DNA of 64,000 nt from an uncultured Clostridia bacterium (GCA_947627905.1 CANQXX010000001.1:62001-126000), one strand, 5' to 3'. Shown: positions 48,894 to 57,806, numbered from the stretch's first letter. Numbers and translations: made by a program. The notes: generated by a model from the sequence alone, not told the origin.

Positions 48894-50252
48894 ATGCCTG
48901 TTATAAAACAAAAAACCAAATCCCCTAAGCCTGCAGCTATGATCGTACTTAGCTTTGTTATCGTAATAGCTATAGGTTCTATCCTGCTTATGCTGCCAAT
49001 GTCCTCGGCAAACGGAAAATTTACCGACCCCGTCTCGGCAGTATTTACAGCAACATCGGCAACGTGCGTTACCGGTCTTGTAGTAGTTGATACCGGTACC
49101 TACTGGAGTATTTTCGGTCAGATCATAATACTGCTCATGATCCAGATAGGCGGTCTGGGATTTGTTACTCTGGTATCATTTTTTAACTTTCTTATCAGAA
49201 AAAAACTTGAGCTTCGTTCGATACAGGTAGCGTCGGAATCAATGAACACATCAGGATTTTCAGATGTCAAACTTCTGGTAAAATATGTAATCAAGATATC
49301 TGCTATCTGTGAATTTACCGGAGCGCTTATTTTAATGACATCTCTTGTCCCGAAATACGGACTTTACGGTGTATACATATCTGTTTTTACGGCAATATCT
49401 GCTTTCTGCAACGCAGGATTTGATATTGTAGGATCAGTGGAAGAGCCGTTTTGCAGCCTGTCTCCTTTTGCATCCGATCCGGTAGTTATGATAGTAGTTC
49501 CGCTGCTTATCATTGCCGGCGGTCTCGGTTTTTTCGTGTGGATGGATATTATAGGATACAGAAAGAAAAAGCGCCTGAGCCTTCAATCAAAGATCGTACT
49601 GATATTCACCATTATACTTATTGCTTCGGGAACTATGCTGACGCTTATATCCGAATGGAATAACGGCAGAACTATAGGAGAATCAGGCTTCGGGAAGAAA
49701 CTTGCCGAAAGCTTTTTCTACTCAGTCAGCCTGAGGACAGCCGGCTTCAACACATTTGACCTGCAATCAATGAACTCTATCACAAAATTATTCTCCATAC
49801 TTTTCATGTTTATAGGCGTTGCGCCGGGTTCTACCGGCGGAGGAATAAAAGTAACGACCTTTGCAATAATCATAATGACTATTTTAAGCGTTATTCAGAA
49901 TAAAAGCGACACGATAATAATGGGAAGAAAGATAGATAAAGAATCCGTCTACAAATCCCTTACTATCATAGTTCTGGCAGCTATGGTCGCAGGATTTACC
50001 GCGTGTGTCCTGTTCTATTCAAACAACAGTATTCAGGGAATTGACGCCGCATATGAAGCTGTCTCCGCATTTTCAACATCGGGGCTAAGTACCGGAGTTT
50101 CGGCGGCAAGCGGTGTGATATCAAGAATACTGCTTTGCCTGACAATGTTTATAGGACGTGTAGGACCGGTATCGTTCGCAATATCCATATCTGTAAACAG
50201 AGCAGGCGTCAAAAACGAGGTTTACCCCGAAGGAAAAATGATGGTAGGTTGA
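48894..50252 (+). CDS. Potassium uptake protein, TrkH/KtrB family
   Basis: A 452-residue K+ channel-like subunit with four M1-P-M2 repeats. Pore loops are visible as TATSATCVTGL, SAFCNAGFD, SLRTAGFNTFD and SAFSTSGLSTG, each with the single Gly of the filter. SPKPAAMIVLSFVIVIAIGSILLMLPMSS is the first helix. ATG 48894 has AAGGTGA upstream. The cytosolic gating partner KtrA/TrkA is not next to it, as is usual when the pair is split. It leads into trmN6 by 1 nt. Confidence 0.9.
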   Translation: MPVIKQKTKSPKPAAMIVLSFVIVIAIGSILLMLPMSSANGKFTDPVSAVFTATSATCVTGLVVVDTGTYWSIFGQIIILLMIQIGGLGFVTLVSFFNFLIRKKLELRSIQVASESMNTSGFSDVKLLVKYVIKISAICEFTGALILMTSLVPKYGLYGVYISVFTAISAFCNAGFDIVGSVEEPFCSLSPFASDPVVMIVVPLLIIAGGLGFFVWMDIIGYRKKKRLSLQSKIVLIFTIILIASGTMLTLISEWNNGRTIGESGFGKKLAESFFYSVSLRTAGFNTFDLQSMNSITKLFSILFMFIGVAPGSTGGGIKVTTFAIIIMTILSVIQNKSDTIIMGRKIDKESVYKSLTIIVLAAMVAGFTACVLFYSNNSIQGIDAAYEAVSAFSTSGLSTGVSAASGVISRILLCLTMFIGRVGPVSFAISISVNRAGVKNEVYPEGKMMVG

Positions 50253-50253
50253 T

Positions 50254-50985
50254 ATGTCAGAATTTACATTTGAAACTTTGAGAAACAATGTTGAAATATG
50301 TGTTTCGGACGAGCATAAATTCGGTACTGACGCTTTTCTGCTTGCCGATTTTGCTTCTCCAAGGCATAAGGACAAGGTTTGCGATCTTGGAACAGGCTGC
50401 GGAATAATTGCCGTTCTTATGGAAATGACATTTTCCCCAAAAGAAATTTACTGCGTTGACATACAGCCGCAGGCAATAGAACAATTAAAGATCACTATCC
50501 GGAAAAATAATTTTGAAAATTTCATTCCCGTCTGCAAGGATCTTAAAGAGCTTGATAAGGAAATACCTGCCGGAATACTGGACGTTGTAACCTGCAATCC
50601 GCCGTACAAGGCAACTAACGCCGGCATTGAAAGTCTTTCCGAAGCGCAGAAGATCGCCCGTCATGAGATAATGTGCAATATCGGCGATATATGCAGGATC
50701 GCCTCAAAACTTCTGAAATTCGGCGGAAAACTATGCCTGTGCAATCGTCCTGAACGGCTTGCCGATGTTATTTCAGCAATGAAAGAAAATGATATCGAAC
50801 CAAAAACATTACGGTTCGTATGCAAGGATAATAACAGCGCGCCGTGGCTTTTTCTCATAAGCGGAAGCAAGGGCGGAAAGCCGTTTATGAAGGTCCTTCC
50901 CCAGCTTTATATCAACGGAGAAAACGGTTTTTCAGATGAATTGCTAAATATTTACGGTGGAAAGGCAAATATTCCAAGAAATTAA
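50254..50985 (+). CDS. trmN6: tRNA1(Val) adenine-37 N6-methyltransferase-like protein
   Basis: Class-I SAM methyltransferase (243 residues) of the YfiC/TrmN6 group. CVSDEHKFGTDAFLLADF is the typical N-terminal block, VCDLGTGCGIIAVLM the SAM loop, YCVDIQPQAIE motif II, and VVTCNPPYKATNAG the NPPY catalytic motif for adenine N6. It begins 1 nt after ktrB and ends 13 nt before rsmI. Adjacent trmN6-rsmI is a common Firmicute arrangement. Confidence 0.9.
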   Translation: MSEFTFETLRNNVEICVSDEHKFGTDAFLLADFASPRHKDKVCDLGTGCGIIAVLMEMTFSPKEIYCVDIQPQAIEQLKITIRKNNFENFIPVCKDLKELDKEIPAGILDVVTCNPPYKATNAGIESLSEAQKIARHEIMCNIGDICRIASKLLKFGGKLCLCNRPERLADVISAMKENDIEPKTLRFVCKDNNSAPWLFLISGSKGGKPFMKVLPQLYINGENGFSDELLNIYGGKANIPRN

Positions 50986-50998
50986 AAGGAGAAAGATA

Positions 50999-51835
50999 AT
51001 GCCCGGAAAACTTTATGTTGTCGGTACGCCTATAGGAAATCTCGGAGATATGACCTACCGAGCTGTAGAGACACTTAAAAATGTTGATTTTATATGCGCT
51101 GAGGATACAAGAGTCACGGTAAAGCTGCTCAATCATTTTGATATTAAAAAACATCTTGTAAGCTACCATGAACATTCCGTAAAACAGGTCTCCGAAGAAA
51201 TAATTGAACGTATGATATCCGGCGAGACCTGCGCTGTAGTATCGGACGCAGGAATGCCATGCATATCAGATCCCGGCGAGGATCTTGTAAAACGATGCAT
51301 AGAAAATGATATCCCCATAGAAGTCGTTCCCGGACCTACAGCAATGGCTTCTGCTGTGTCGATAAGCGGCATTTCCCCGTCAAGATTTTCCTTTGAAGGA
51401 TTTCTTTCCGTTACCAAAAAGCAGCGTTACGCTCATCTTGAAGAAGCTGCAAAGGATACTCATACGCTTATTTTCTATGAAGCGCCTCACAAGCTGACGG
51501 CTACGCTTTCGGATATGCTGGAATATTTCGGAGACAGAAAAATTTCTATATGCCGTGAGCTTACCAAAATACATGAAGAAGTTATAAGAACAACTATTTC
51601 CAAGGCAATAGAATACTATTCAGACAAAAATCCCAAAGGTGAATTTGTTCTTGTAGTCGAAGGAGCAAGTCAGGAAAAGATCAATAATGATATAACAATA
51701 GACGATGCGGTGATCCAAGCGCAAAAGCTGATCTCAAACGGCATGAAGCCTTCCGATGCCTGTAAGGAAACCGCAAGAATGACTGGATTCAAAAAAAGCG
51801 ACATCTATTCAAGAATAATTTCGGTCACGGTATAG
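50999..51835 (+). CDS. rsmI: 16S rRNA (cytidine-1402 2'-O) methyltransferase
   Basis: Tetrapyrrole-methylase-fold enzyme that 2'-O-methylates C1402 in the decoding centre. 278 residues: KLYVVGTPIGNLGDMTYRAVETL, CAEDTRVTVKLLNHF, SDAGMPCISDPGE, VPGPTAMASAVSISG and FYEAPHKLTATL are all family blocks. ATG 50999 has AAAAGGAGAAAG upstream. A terminator follows within 20 nt. Confidence 0.96.
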   Translation: MPGKLYVVGTPIGNLGDMTYRAVETLKNVDFICAEDTRVTVKLLNHFDIKKHLVSYHEHSVKQVSEEIIERMISGETCAVVSDAGMPCISDPGEDLVKRCIENDIPIEVVPGPTAMASAVSISGISPSRFSFEGFLSVTKKQRYAHLEEAAKDTHTLIFYEAPHKLTATLSDMLEYFGDRKISICRELTKIHEEVIRTTISKAIEYYSDKNPKGEFVLVVEGASQEKINNDITIDDAVIQAQKLISNGMKPSDACKETARMTGFKKSDIYSRIISVTV

Positions 51836-51853
51836 ATATGATACGCATATTAT

Positions 51854-51895
51854 AATGCAGGGGCAGAGCAAGGCTCTCTCCTGCATTTTCTTTTT
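51854..51895 (+). terminator. Intrinsic terminator after rsmI
   Basis: AATGCAGG...AGAGC / GCTCT...CCTGCATT two-part stem, then TTCTTTTT. Confidence 0.85.
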
Positions 51896-51915
51896 GATGC
51901 GCCTCGCCTGCCCAG

Positions 51916-51961
51916 ATACTGTTTATCCGAAAAATCGGAGCGCTTTTCCGGATATCAGTAT
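51916..51961 (+). promoter_or_regulatory. Long near-perfect stem-loop upstream of the DUF3343 gene
   Basis: ATACTG-tt-TATCCG-AAAA, loop ATCGGAGCGC, TTTT-c-CGGATA-t-CAGTAT: 16 base pairs with two tiny internal loops. It could act as RNA in the leader, or as a DNA operator if the weak TTGATG...TACTGT pair (51894-51922) is the promoter. No riboswitch class is recognised. Confidence 0.55.
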
Positions 51962-51972
51962 AAACGGAACGG

Positions 51973-52009
51973 AAAGGAGTTATGCCGTATCCGGCATAGT
52001 TACGCAATG
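51973..52009 (+). promoter_or_regulatory. Ribosome-binding site, perfect 7-bp hairpin, start codon
   Basis: AAAGGAG (51973-51979) and ATG (52007) are 27 nt apart. Between them TATGCCG-TATC-CGGCATA (51981-51998) forms a perfect stem with a four-base loop, leaving T plus GTTACGCA, an effective spacing of 9 nt once folded. Confidence 0.65.
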
Positions 52010-52228
52010 AAAAAATATACGATAGCTTTCAGTTCGGTCACAGTTGCAATGAAAGCTCAAAGCGTTCTCCGCAGCGCAGGATACAGGACGGATATTATCC
52101 GGACACCTAAAAATTTGGCTTCCGGCTGCGGATACAGCCTGATATTTCAGGGAGACATTAATGCTGTGACTGATATTTTAGAAAGAAAAGGCATAAAATT
52201 CAAATCTATCATGGAACACTTCCGATAA
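52007..52228 (+). CDS. DUF3343 putative sulfur/selenium carrier-like protein
   Basis: A 73-residue protein: YTIAFSSVTVAMKAQSVLRSAGYRTDIIRTPKNLASGCGYSLIF, with Cys45 in the conserved SGCGYSL turn, then DINAVTDILERKGIKF. This is the DUF3343 family (PF11823), described as a putative Se/S carrier-like protein and often adjacent to SufS-like desulfurases. The SufS-like gene follows 103 nt downstream, consistent with that pairing. Its leader holds two strong hairpins. Actual cargo is unknown. Confidence 0.83.
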   Translation: MKKYTIAFSSVTVAMKAQSVLRSAGYRTDIIRTPKNLASGCGYSLIFQGDINAVTDILERKGIKFKSIMEHFR

Positions 52229-52271
52229 TAAATGAATATGCCGCGCTATTCCCGGATAAGGTCAATATAAA

Positions 52272-52294
52272 CATATCTGCCTGAAACAGATATG
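52272..52294 (+). repeat. Perfect 8-bp inverted repeat between DUF3343 and SufS-like genes
   Basis: CATATCTG-CCTGAAA-CAGATATG with no T-run after it. It could be an mRNA processing or stabilising stem, or an operator. Confidence 0.6.
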
Positions 52295-52331
52295 ATATTA
52301 CAATGCAGAACTATTCTGGAGGCTTCGGATA

Positions 52332-53471
52332 ATGATAAATTTTGACAATTCCGCTACCTCTTTTCCCAAACCTGCCGCCGTAAAAAGAGCAATTATCTCT
52401 GCGATCACAAGATACGGCGGCAATCCGGGAAGAAGCGGACATAAACTTTCGCTTGAAACAGCGGAAGCGGTTTATTCGGCAAGAGCCGCAGCAGCCGATC
52501 TTTTCGGAGCAGAACCGGAAAACACCGTTTTTTCTCTGAACTGCACTCATGCGCTTAATATGGCAATAAAAGGTGTTGCTTCAAGCGGCTGCCACATAAT
52601 AATATCATCACTGGAACACAATTCTGTCCTGCGTCCGGTACACGCTCTGTACAAACAAGGTAAATGCACATACAGTATAGCTAAAGTCAGCAGCAATGAC
52701 AATGAGACCGTTTCAAATTTCAGAAAGCTGATAACACCGGCGACCCGTATTATCGTATGTACTCTTGGCAGCAATGTTACCGGACAGATACTTCCGATAA
52801 AAAAAATAGCAATGCTGTGCCGGGGAAATAACATATGTCTTATTGCCGACGGCGCTCAAGCCTGCGGGATTATACCGGTAAGGCTTTCCGACGGGATAAA
52901 TATCATATGTACTGCCGGACATAAAGCTCTTTACGGTCCTGCCGGAACGGGACTTCTTATAACTGACGGGAAATTTGACATTTCTCCCCTGACTGAAGGC
53001 GGAACAGGAAGTCTTTCAATGGAACTTGATCAACCGGATATTCTTCCGGATAAACTTGAATCCGGAACTATAAATACTGCCGGTGCGATCGCTCTCGGAG
53101 CAGGCATACGATTTGTAAAAAAGATCGGTATGGAAAGAATATATGAGCATGAAAACAAATTATGCGAAGATCTGATATCCGGTCTGAAAAACATTCCCGG
53201 AATAACAATATACAGGAACGGCAATTCTCAGAATTATCTTCCTGTAGTTTCCTTCAATATTGACGGCGTCACCGCTAATGAAGCGGCTGCGCAGCTAAGC
53301 GGTATGGGCTTTGCGCTTCGGGGAGGACTGCACTGTTCAGGATTGGCGCATACTTTTCTCGGAACTGCTCCTGACGGAACTGTAAGGTTTTCCCCGTCGG
53401 TATTCAATACCTGTCATGAGACATACGCTTTGATATATGCCATAAAAAAAATCTCCTCCAAAATCAATTAG
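52332..53471 (+). CDS. SufS-like cysteine desulfurase / selenocysteine lyase (EF2568 type)
   Basis: PLP-dependent class-V aminotransferase (379 residues). INFDNSATSFPKP and ITRYGGNPGRSGHKLSLE open it. SSLEHNSVLRPVHAL, ADGAQACGIIPV and the PLP lysine in CTAGHKALYGPAGTGLL follow. The persulfide/selenide cysteine lies in LRGGLHCSGLAHTFLG. The layout matches the TIGR01977 branch linked to selenium-dependent molybdenum hydroxylases, rather than IscS of Fe-S assembly. No selD, yqeB or xdhC lies here, so a general sulfur role is equally possible. CTGGAGG precedes the ATG. Confidence 0.88.
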   Translation: MINFDNSATSFPKPAAVKRAIISAITRYGGNPGRSGHKLSLETAEAVYSARAAAADLFGAEPENTVFSLNCTHALNMAIKGVASSGCHIIISSLEHNSVLRPVHALYKQGKCTYSIAKVSSNDNETVSNFRKLITPATRIIVCTLGSNVTGQILPIKKIAMLCRGNNICLIADGAQACGIIPVRLSDGINIICTAGHKALYGPAGTGLLITDGKFDISPLTEGGTGSLSMELDQPDILPDKLESGTINTAGAIALGAGIRFVKKIGMERIYEHENKLCEDLISGLKNIPGITIYRNGNSQNYLPVVSFNIDGVTANEAAAQLSGMGFALRGGLHCSGLAHTFLGTAPDGTVRFSPSVFNTCHETYALIYAIKKISSKIN

Positions 53472-53482
53472 GTTTATGTACA

Positions 53483-53520
53483 AATACCCCACACAGCAAA
53501 TTTTTGCTCTGTGGGGTATT
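53483..53520. terminator. Bidirectional terminator between SufS-like gene and SASP gene
   Basis: AATACCCCACA-c-AGCAA / TTGCT-c-TGTGGGGTATT, 16 bp with one C-C mismatch, between convergent genes. Confidence 0.85.
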
Positions 53521-53554
53521 ATCTTTAATATATTCCGGTACGGATCAGCTCAGG

Positions 53555-53743
53555 TCAGGAATTGATACCCTGCTTGTAAGCGCTGATCATCTTTTTGACC
53601 ATCTGACCGCCGATAGAACCTGCTTCTCTTGAAGTAAGGTCACCGTTGTAACCGTTCTTGAGGTTTACGCCGACTTCATTTGCTGCTTCCATCTTGAAGC
53701 GCTCCATTGTTTCTTTGCCCTTCTGGGAATTTACATCTTTCAT
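53555..53743 (-). CDS. Alpha/beta-type small acid-soluble spore protein
   Basis: A 62-residue DNA-coating spore protein. FKMEAANEVGVNLKNGYNGDLTSREAGSIGGQMVKKMI is the standard alpha/beta SASP core, with the Gly-Gly-x-Met turn and the GPR protease region at its start. The ATG at 53743 is chosen with AAGGAG 9 nt upstream. The upstream region has a short palindrome CCGCA-ATAA-TGCGG (53781-53794). Forespore sigma-G control is expected, but I could not locate a convincing promoter. It supports spore formation by this organism. Confidence 0.95.
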   Translation of the reverse strand: MKDVNSQKGKETMERFKMEAANEVGVNLKNGYNGDLTSREAGSIGGQMVKKMISAYKQGINS

Positions 53744-53889
53744 AGTATTAAACTCCTTACATAACAAATTTATATTCTATCCGCAATAATGCGGAACTGT
53801 AAACCGCGTTTTGGGGTTTGCCTTAGTATTATTTGCGGTCATAAATATATTATGTAAGGTAATAATATGAACTGCTTCCACAAAATGCG

Positions 53890-55467
53890 TTAATTTTCGA
53901 TAATTTTCAGCGCACACTTTACTCCGTCCACAGCGGCGGACATTATCCCGCCCGCATATCCTGCGCCCTCACCGCAGGGATAAAGTCCCTTTAACGATAA
54001 TGATTCCATATTTTCGTTTCGGGTGATCCTTACAGGCGATGAAGTTCTTGTTTCGGGAGCTGTAAGGACCGCTCCCTTATCTCCGAAACATTCCATTTTT
54101 CGCGAAAAATCATTCAGCCCGATCTTTAGCATATCCGTAATAAACTCCGGAAAAAGCTCATTTAAGTTACATTCTTCCACGCCTATGCCATATGTCGGAA
54201 CGATCGAAGCGCCGGAAAGTCCGCCGTTCCCATTCAAAAAATTACCTACCGTTGAAGCCGGAGCTTTGTAATTCTTTCCAACTAAAACAAAAGCCCTGCG
54301 TTCTATTTTTCTTGCAAACTCTACTCCGTCAAGCGGAGAATTGCCGTAATCGTCCGGAGAAACAGATACTGCTACTGCCGAGTTTGCATTTTCGCCATCT
54401 CTGGCAAAAACGCTCATTCCGTTTGTTACAACGGTTTCCATTTCACTTGCCGCAGGAACTACAGTACCTCCCGGACACATACAAAAAGTATAAACAGCAC
54501 GTTTGCCGTTTCGGAAAGAAAGCTGATATTCTCCTTTCGGAAGTGCAGGTTCATTCCAATATTTACCGTATAATGAACGGTCAACAGCCTCCTGCTTGTG
54601 TTCTATTCTCGTACCTATTGAAAAAGGCTTTGATTCAAGAAAAATTTTTTTATTCAGAAGCATTTCAAACGTATCTCTTGCGCTGTGTCCTATGGCAAGG
54701 ATAAGCGCATCGCACGGTATTACCTCGCCGCCGGAAAGAGTTACCGAATTTACCTTTCCTGCTTTTTCTGAAATATCTGCAAGGCATGAATCAAATCTTA
54801 CCATTCCGCCGAGAGCAATGATTTTTTCTCTTATATTCTTTATCACATTCCGGAGTTTATCCGTTCCTATATGCGGCTTTGACCTTACCAGAATTTCTTC
54901 CGGTGCGCCAAATTCCGCAAATTTTTCAAGAACATATCCGCAAAGCGGATCATGTATCCTTGTGGTAAGTTTTCCGTCGGAAAATGTGCCTGCCCCGCCT
55001 TCGCCGAACTGGATATTGGTATTCGGGTCAAGAACGGCATTTTTCTGAAAATTTTCTACTATCTGCACACGGCTGTCAACGTCTGCGCCGCGTTCGATTA
55101 TTACCGGTGAAAATCCGTATTCCGCAAGTACCAGTCCTGCAAACATTCCGGCAGGACCAAAGCCTGCTATAACTACTTTTTTGTCCGAAGAGACTGATTT
55201 ATCCGGCATAACGATACTTTTTGCAGCTAAGGAGCAGAAAGAAAATCTTTCACAAATTTTTGCCTCGTCTTTTTCGCTGCAAAGCTCTACCTTCACCGAT
55301 GAAACGAGCTTTATATTGTTGTTATCGCGTGCGTCAACAGATGTCTTATAAATTCCGGCTCTTATGACGTTCTTTTCATTTACGCCGATCTTTTTTAACG
55401 CCTTACGAACTGCGTCGTTATCAGCCGAACCGATAGGGGTTTTTATCTGAGAAACAATTACAGCCAT
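53890..55467 (-). CDS. FAD-dependent dehydrogenase, COG2509 type
   Basis: A 525-residue flavoprotein. An N-terminal small domain (about 1-85, RKALKKIGVNEKNVIRAGIYKTSVDARDNNNI) precedes the Rossmann dinucleotide fold VVIAGFGPAGMFAGLVLAE. FGEGGAGTFSDGKLTTRI, then FSIGTRIEHKQEAVDRS, CPGGTVVPAASE and the late GLYPCGEGAGYAGGIMSAAVDG second FAD segment are family features. The substrate of COG2509 proteins is not established. It ends the cdaA-cdaR strand run, 21 nt after cdaR, and may be co-transcribed with it. Confidence 0.87.
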   Translation of the reverse strand: MAVIVSQIKTPIGSADNDAVRKALKKIGVNEKNVIRAGIYKTSVDARDNNNIKLVSSVKVELCSEKDEAKICERFSFCSLAAKSIVMPDKSVSSDKKVVIAGFGPAGMFAGLVLAEYGFSPVIIERGADVDSRVQIVENFQKNAVLDPNTNIQFGEGGAGTFSDGKLTTRIHDPLCGYVLEKFAEFGAPEEILVRSKPHIGTDKLRNVIKNIREKIIALGGMVRFDSCLADISEKAGKVNSVTLSGGEVIPCDALILAIGHSARDTFEMLLNKKIFLESKPFSIGTRIEHKQEAVDRSLYGKYWNEPALPKGEYQLSFRNGKRAVYTFCMCPGGTVVPAASEMETVVTNGMSVFARDGENANSAVAVSVSPDDYGNSPLDGVEFARKIERRAFVLVGKNYKAPASTVGNFLNGNGGLSGASIVPTYGIGVEECNLNELFPEFITDMLKIGLNDFSRKMECFGDKGAVLTAPETRTSSPVRITRNENMESLSLKGLYPCGEGAGYAGGIMSAAVDGVKCALKIIEN

Positions 55468-55488
55468 ACTTTTTACCTTTTCAGAAGA

Positions 55489-56820
55489 TCAATCGCTCTT
55501 TAAAGTTGCCTCAATAGTCGCCCTCGGAGAAAGCTCTCCGTCAGAGCCTATGCACCATACGTCATCATATGACGGTATCACAAATGTTATCGGGAGCTTC
55601 TGATAACGTTCGCCCATGGTAAAACCGTTTATAAGGTCTATCTGCGCAATTACATCAATGTTCGTAAGCTGTTCCATTGATTCTTCAGAGCCGATAAATG
55701 TAGGAGTAACTCCTGATGTTATCATATTAAATTCATACTGTGACGGAACATTAACAAGCTGTATAGAAGAATTGGTAAAATGTATTGAACGCCGCACAAG
55801 TCCTTCAGACGGACACTTAACAGTAACCGTCTTGACCTCATTAAGATCCTGATATCCTTCCGGCAGAAAATCTTCTGTAGCAAATGTAAACTCTGTGCCG
55901 ATATCCACCTCGCGCATATCAATAGTGCCGATATCCAGACTGTCTCTTTTGCTTTCATCAAGTATGGCAACTTCAAGCTCGGATACTGAAAATTCCAGCT
56001 TTTCTTTAAAAGCATCAACATTAAAGCTTTCCGGAGCGTTGGTTATCTGGACGTCAAGGGCTACCGTTCCCTTTGTATAAACAGGCACATGAACGGTAAA
56101 TTCCGATTTATCGAAAACGATCTGTTCCTTATCGTCAACAATGGTCGTATTTCCGTTCATAAGCTGTATTGAAGAAGTCCTGAAATCGGTCGTTCCTGTC
56201 AAAGAAGAATTTTCCTCGACTATTGCCGCCGCACCGGTAATATTATTTACCATTTCGGCAGGACCCGTAATATTTAATGTGTCCGGAACGATAACGATAT
56301 CCTCAGTATCACCCATAATATAACCGTCAGCGGCTTTTACACCCGAAAGTTTCGGTACAAGAGGTATCTCTCTTGAAACGATCTTATCAAAATTTACATT
56401 TATAACAGACGGTTCTATACTATCTACCGTAAAAGATTTTCCGGTAGAACATTTTATTTCCAGCGGAAGTTTATATTCCATTGCATACATCACATCTTCC
56501 GCCGAAGCAACAGCAACAAGCTCATCAGACTCAAGGTTGCCTATTTCTCCTCTGGCGCCTTTTATATAAACTGTAACGGTCTCGTCAGATTGTGACATTG
56601 CCTGAAACCCGTTTGCTTCGGCATATGTTCCGTCCATATCTATCTGTACGGGAACGTTATACATGACTTTGGTTATTGTAGGATAAACACTTATTGAAAC
56701 AACAAACCATATGAGTATGGCTGCCACGATCGAACCTATTTTTATAAACAGATCCTTTTCAAAAAGGCGGGTAAAAAATGAGCTTATTTTATGGAATACA
56801 TTTTTTATCATATTGAACAT
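55489..56820 (-). CDS. cdaR: CdaR, YbbR-domain regulator of diadenylate cyclase
   Basis: A 443-residue extracytoplasmic protein anchored by one N-terminal helix (about 27-47, IKIGSIVAAILIWFVVSISVY). About four YbbR-type beta modules follow (for example 50-130, 140-220, 235-320, 330-430). YbbR/CdaR binds the membrane cyclase CdaA and modulates c-di-AMP output. It starts 18 nt after cdaA with GGAGGG upstream; glmM, the usual third gene, is not next. Confidence 0.9.
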   Translation of the reverse strand: MFNMIKNVFHKISSFFTRLFEKDLFIKIGSIVAAILIWFVVSISVYPTITKVMYNVPVQIDMDGTYAEANGFQAMSQSDETVTVYIKGARGEIGNLESDELVAVASAEDVMYAMEYKLPLEIKCSTGKSFTVDSIEPSVINVNFDKIVSREIPLVPKLSGVKAADGYIMGDTEDIVIVPDTLNITGPAEMVNNITGAAAIVEENSSLTGTTDFRTSSIQLMNGNTTIVDDKEQIVFDKSEFTVHVPVYTKGTVALDVQITNAPESFNVDAFKEKLEFSVSELEVAILDESKRDSLDIGTIDMREVDIGTEFTFATEDFLPEGYQDLNEVKTVTVKCPSEGLVRRSIHFTNSSIQLVNVPSQYEFNMITSGVTPTFIGSEESMEQLTNIDVIAQIDLINGFTMGERYQKLPITFVIPSYDDVWCIGSDGELSPRATIEATLKSD

Positions 56821-56838
56821 ATCTTACACACCCTCCGA

Positions 56839-57774
56839 TCAGACCTTGTCGGTAAATTTCTTCCTGCGGAGGAAATCCATAAAACCGCTGTTGTTTTTTT
56901 CGTTATCGTTTTCATCATTTCCGGGCTTGGAAGGCTTTGCCGGCTTCTGCGGCTTTTCTGGGAGCAGTCTTGTGCGCAGATATTTTTTAAGGCTGTCTCT
57001 TGTAAATCCTCTTGTAATTTCACCGTTTTCTGCAATAGATATCGTACCCGTTTCTTCCGATACTATTATTACAATAGCGTCTGAATTTTCGCTCATGCCA
57101 ATGGCGGCTCTGTGCCTTGAACCGAGAGCCTTGTTTATTGTTTCTTCCTTTTGCGGCTTAGGAAGAAAGCACGCTGCCGCTAATACTATGCCGTCGCGCA
57201 TTATCACCGCGCCGTCATGGAGTGGTGTTTTCGGATAGAAAATATTTCCAAAGAGTTCCTTTGACGGTTCTGCGTTTATAACAGTACCGGTATCTATCTG
57301 TTCACCAAGTTTAGTTTCCTGTTCAATAACGATAAGCGCGCCGGTAGTTGTTGCGGAAAGATCTTCACATGCATCGCAGATAGCTTCTATAGCAGTTCCC
57401 CATTTCTGTGAAAGCACATCTGAATTATCTGATGTAAGCGATGAGAAAACCGGCAGCTTGGAAACTTTTGAGTGTCCCATTTTTTCAAGAAAGCGGCGCA
57501 GCTCCGGCTGAAAGATAACAACGATAGCTAAAAGTCCGATATCAAATACGTTTTTCAGCAGATATGCCATTACATTCATCTGTGCGATGTTCATTAAAAG
57601 ATAAACGGCAAAAATAAGTACGATACCTTTTATCAGTCCGCCTGCACGAATTTCCTTTACGATAAGTATGCCCCTGTAAATAAGAAAAGCAAGCACGGCA
57701 ATATCAATGATATCTCCAAATTCGATCGGCAGGATACTATTTATATATGAATCAATCTGATATATAAAATTCAT
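56839..57774 (-). CDS. cdaA: Membrane diadenylate cyclase CdaA
   Basis: Makes c-di-AMP, the potassium and cell-wall second messenger. Three N-terminal membrane helices (about 23-38, 47-62, 68-88) precede a DAC domain with DGA (187-189) and RHR (220-222), both catalytic motifs intact. The C-terminus is Lys/Pro/Asp-rich. 311 residues from the ATG at 57774, chosen with AAAGGAC upstream. A K+ transporter (ktrB) 7 kb away is a typical c-di-AMP target class, though no link is shown. Confidence 0.95.
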   Translation of the reverse strand: MNFIYQIDSYINSILPIEFGDIIDIAVLAFLIYRGILIVKEIRAGGLIKGIVLIFAVYLLMNIAQMNVMAYLLKNVFDIGLLAIVVIFQPELRRFLEKMGHSKVSKLPVFSSLTSDNSDVLSQKWGTAIEAICDACEDLSATTTGALIVIEQETKLGEQIDTGTVINAEPSKELFGNIFYPKTPLHDGAVIMRDGIVLAAACFLPKPQKEETINKALGSRHRAAIGMSENSDAIVIIVSEETGTISIAENGEITRGFTRDSLKKYLRTRLLPEKPQKPAKPSKPGNDENDNEKNNSGFMDFLRRKKFTDKV

Positions 57775-57806
57775 CTTATTTGTCCTTTCTAAAAGCATAT
57801 ATAAAT

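Noticed and set aside
53744..53889. Sigma-G promoter for the SASP gene
   Set aside because: CATATTA and CATAATA candidates lack a -35 of the GxATR type at 16-18 nt; nothing convincing.
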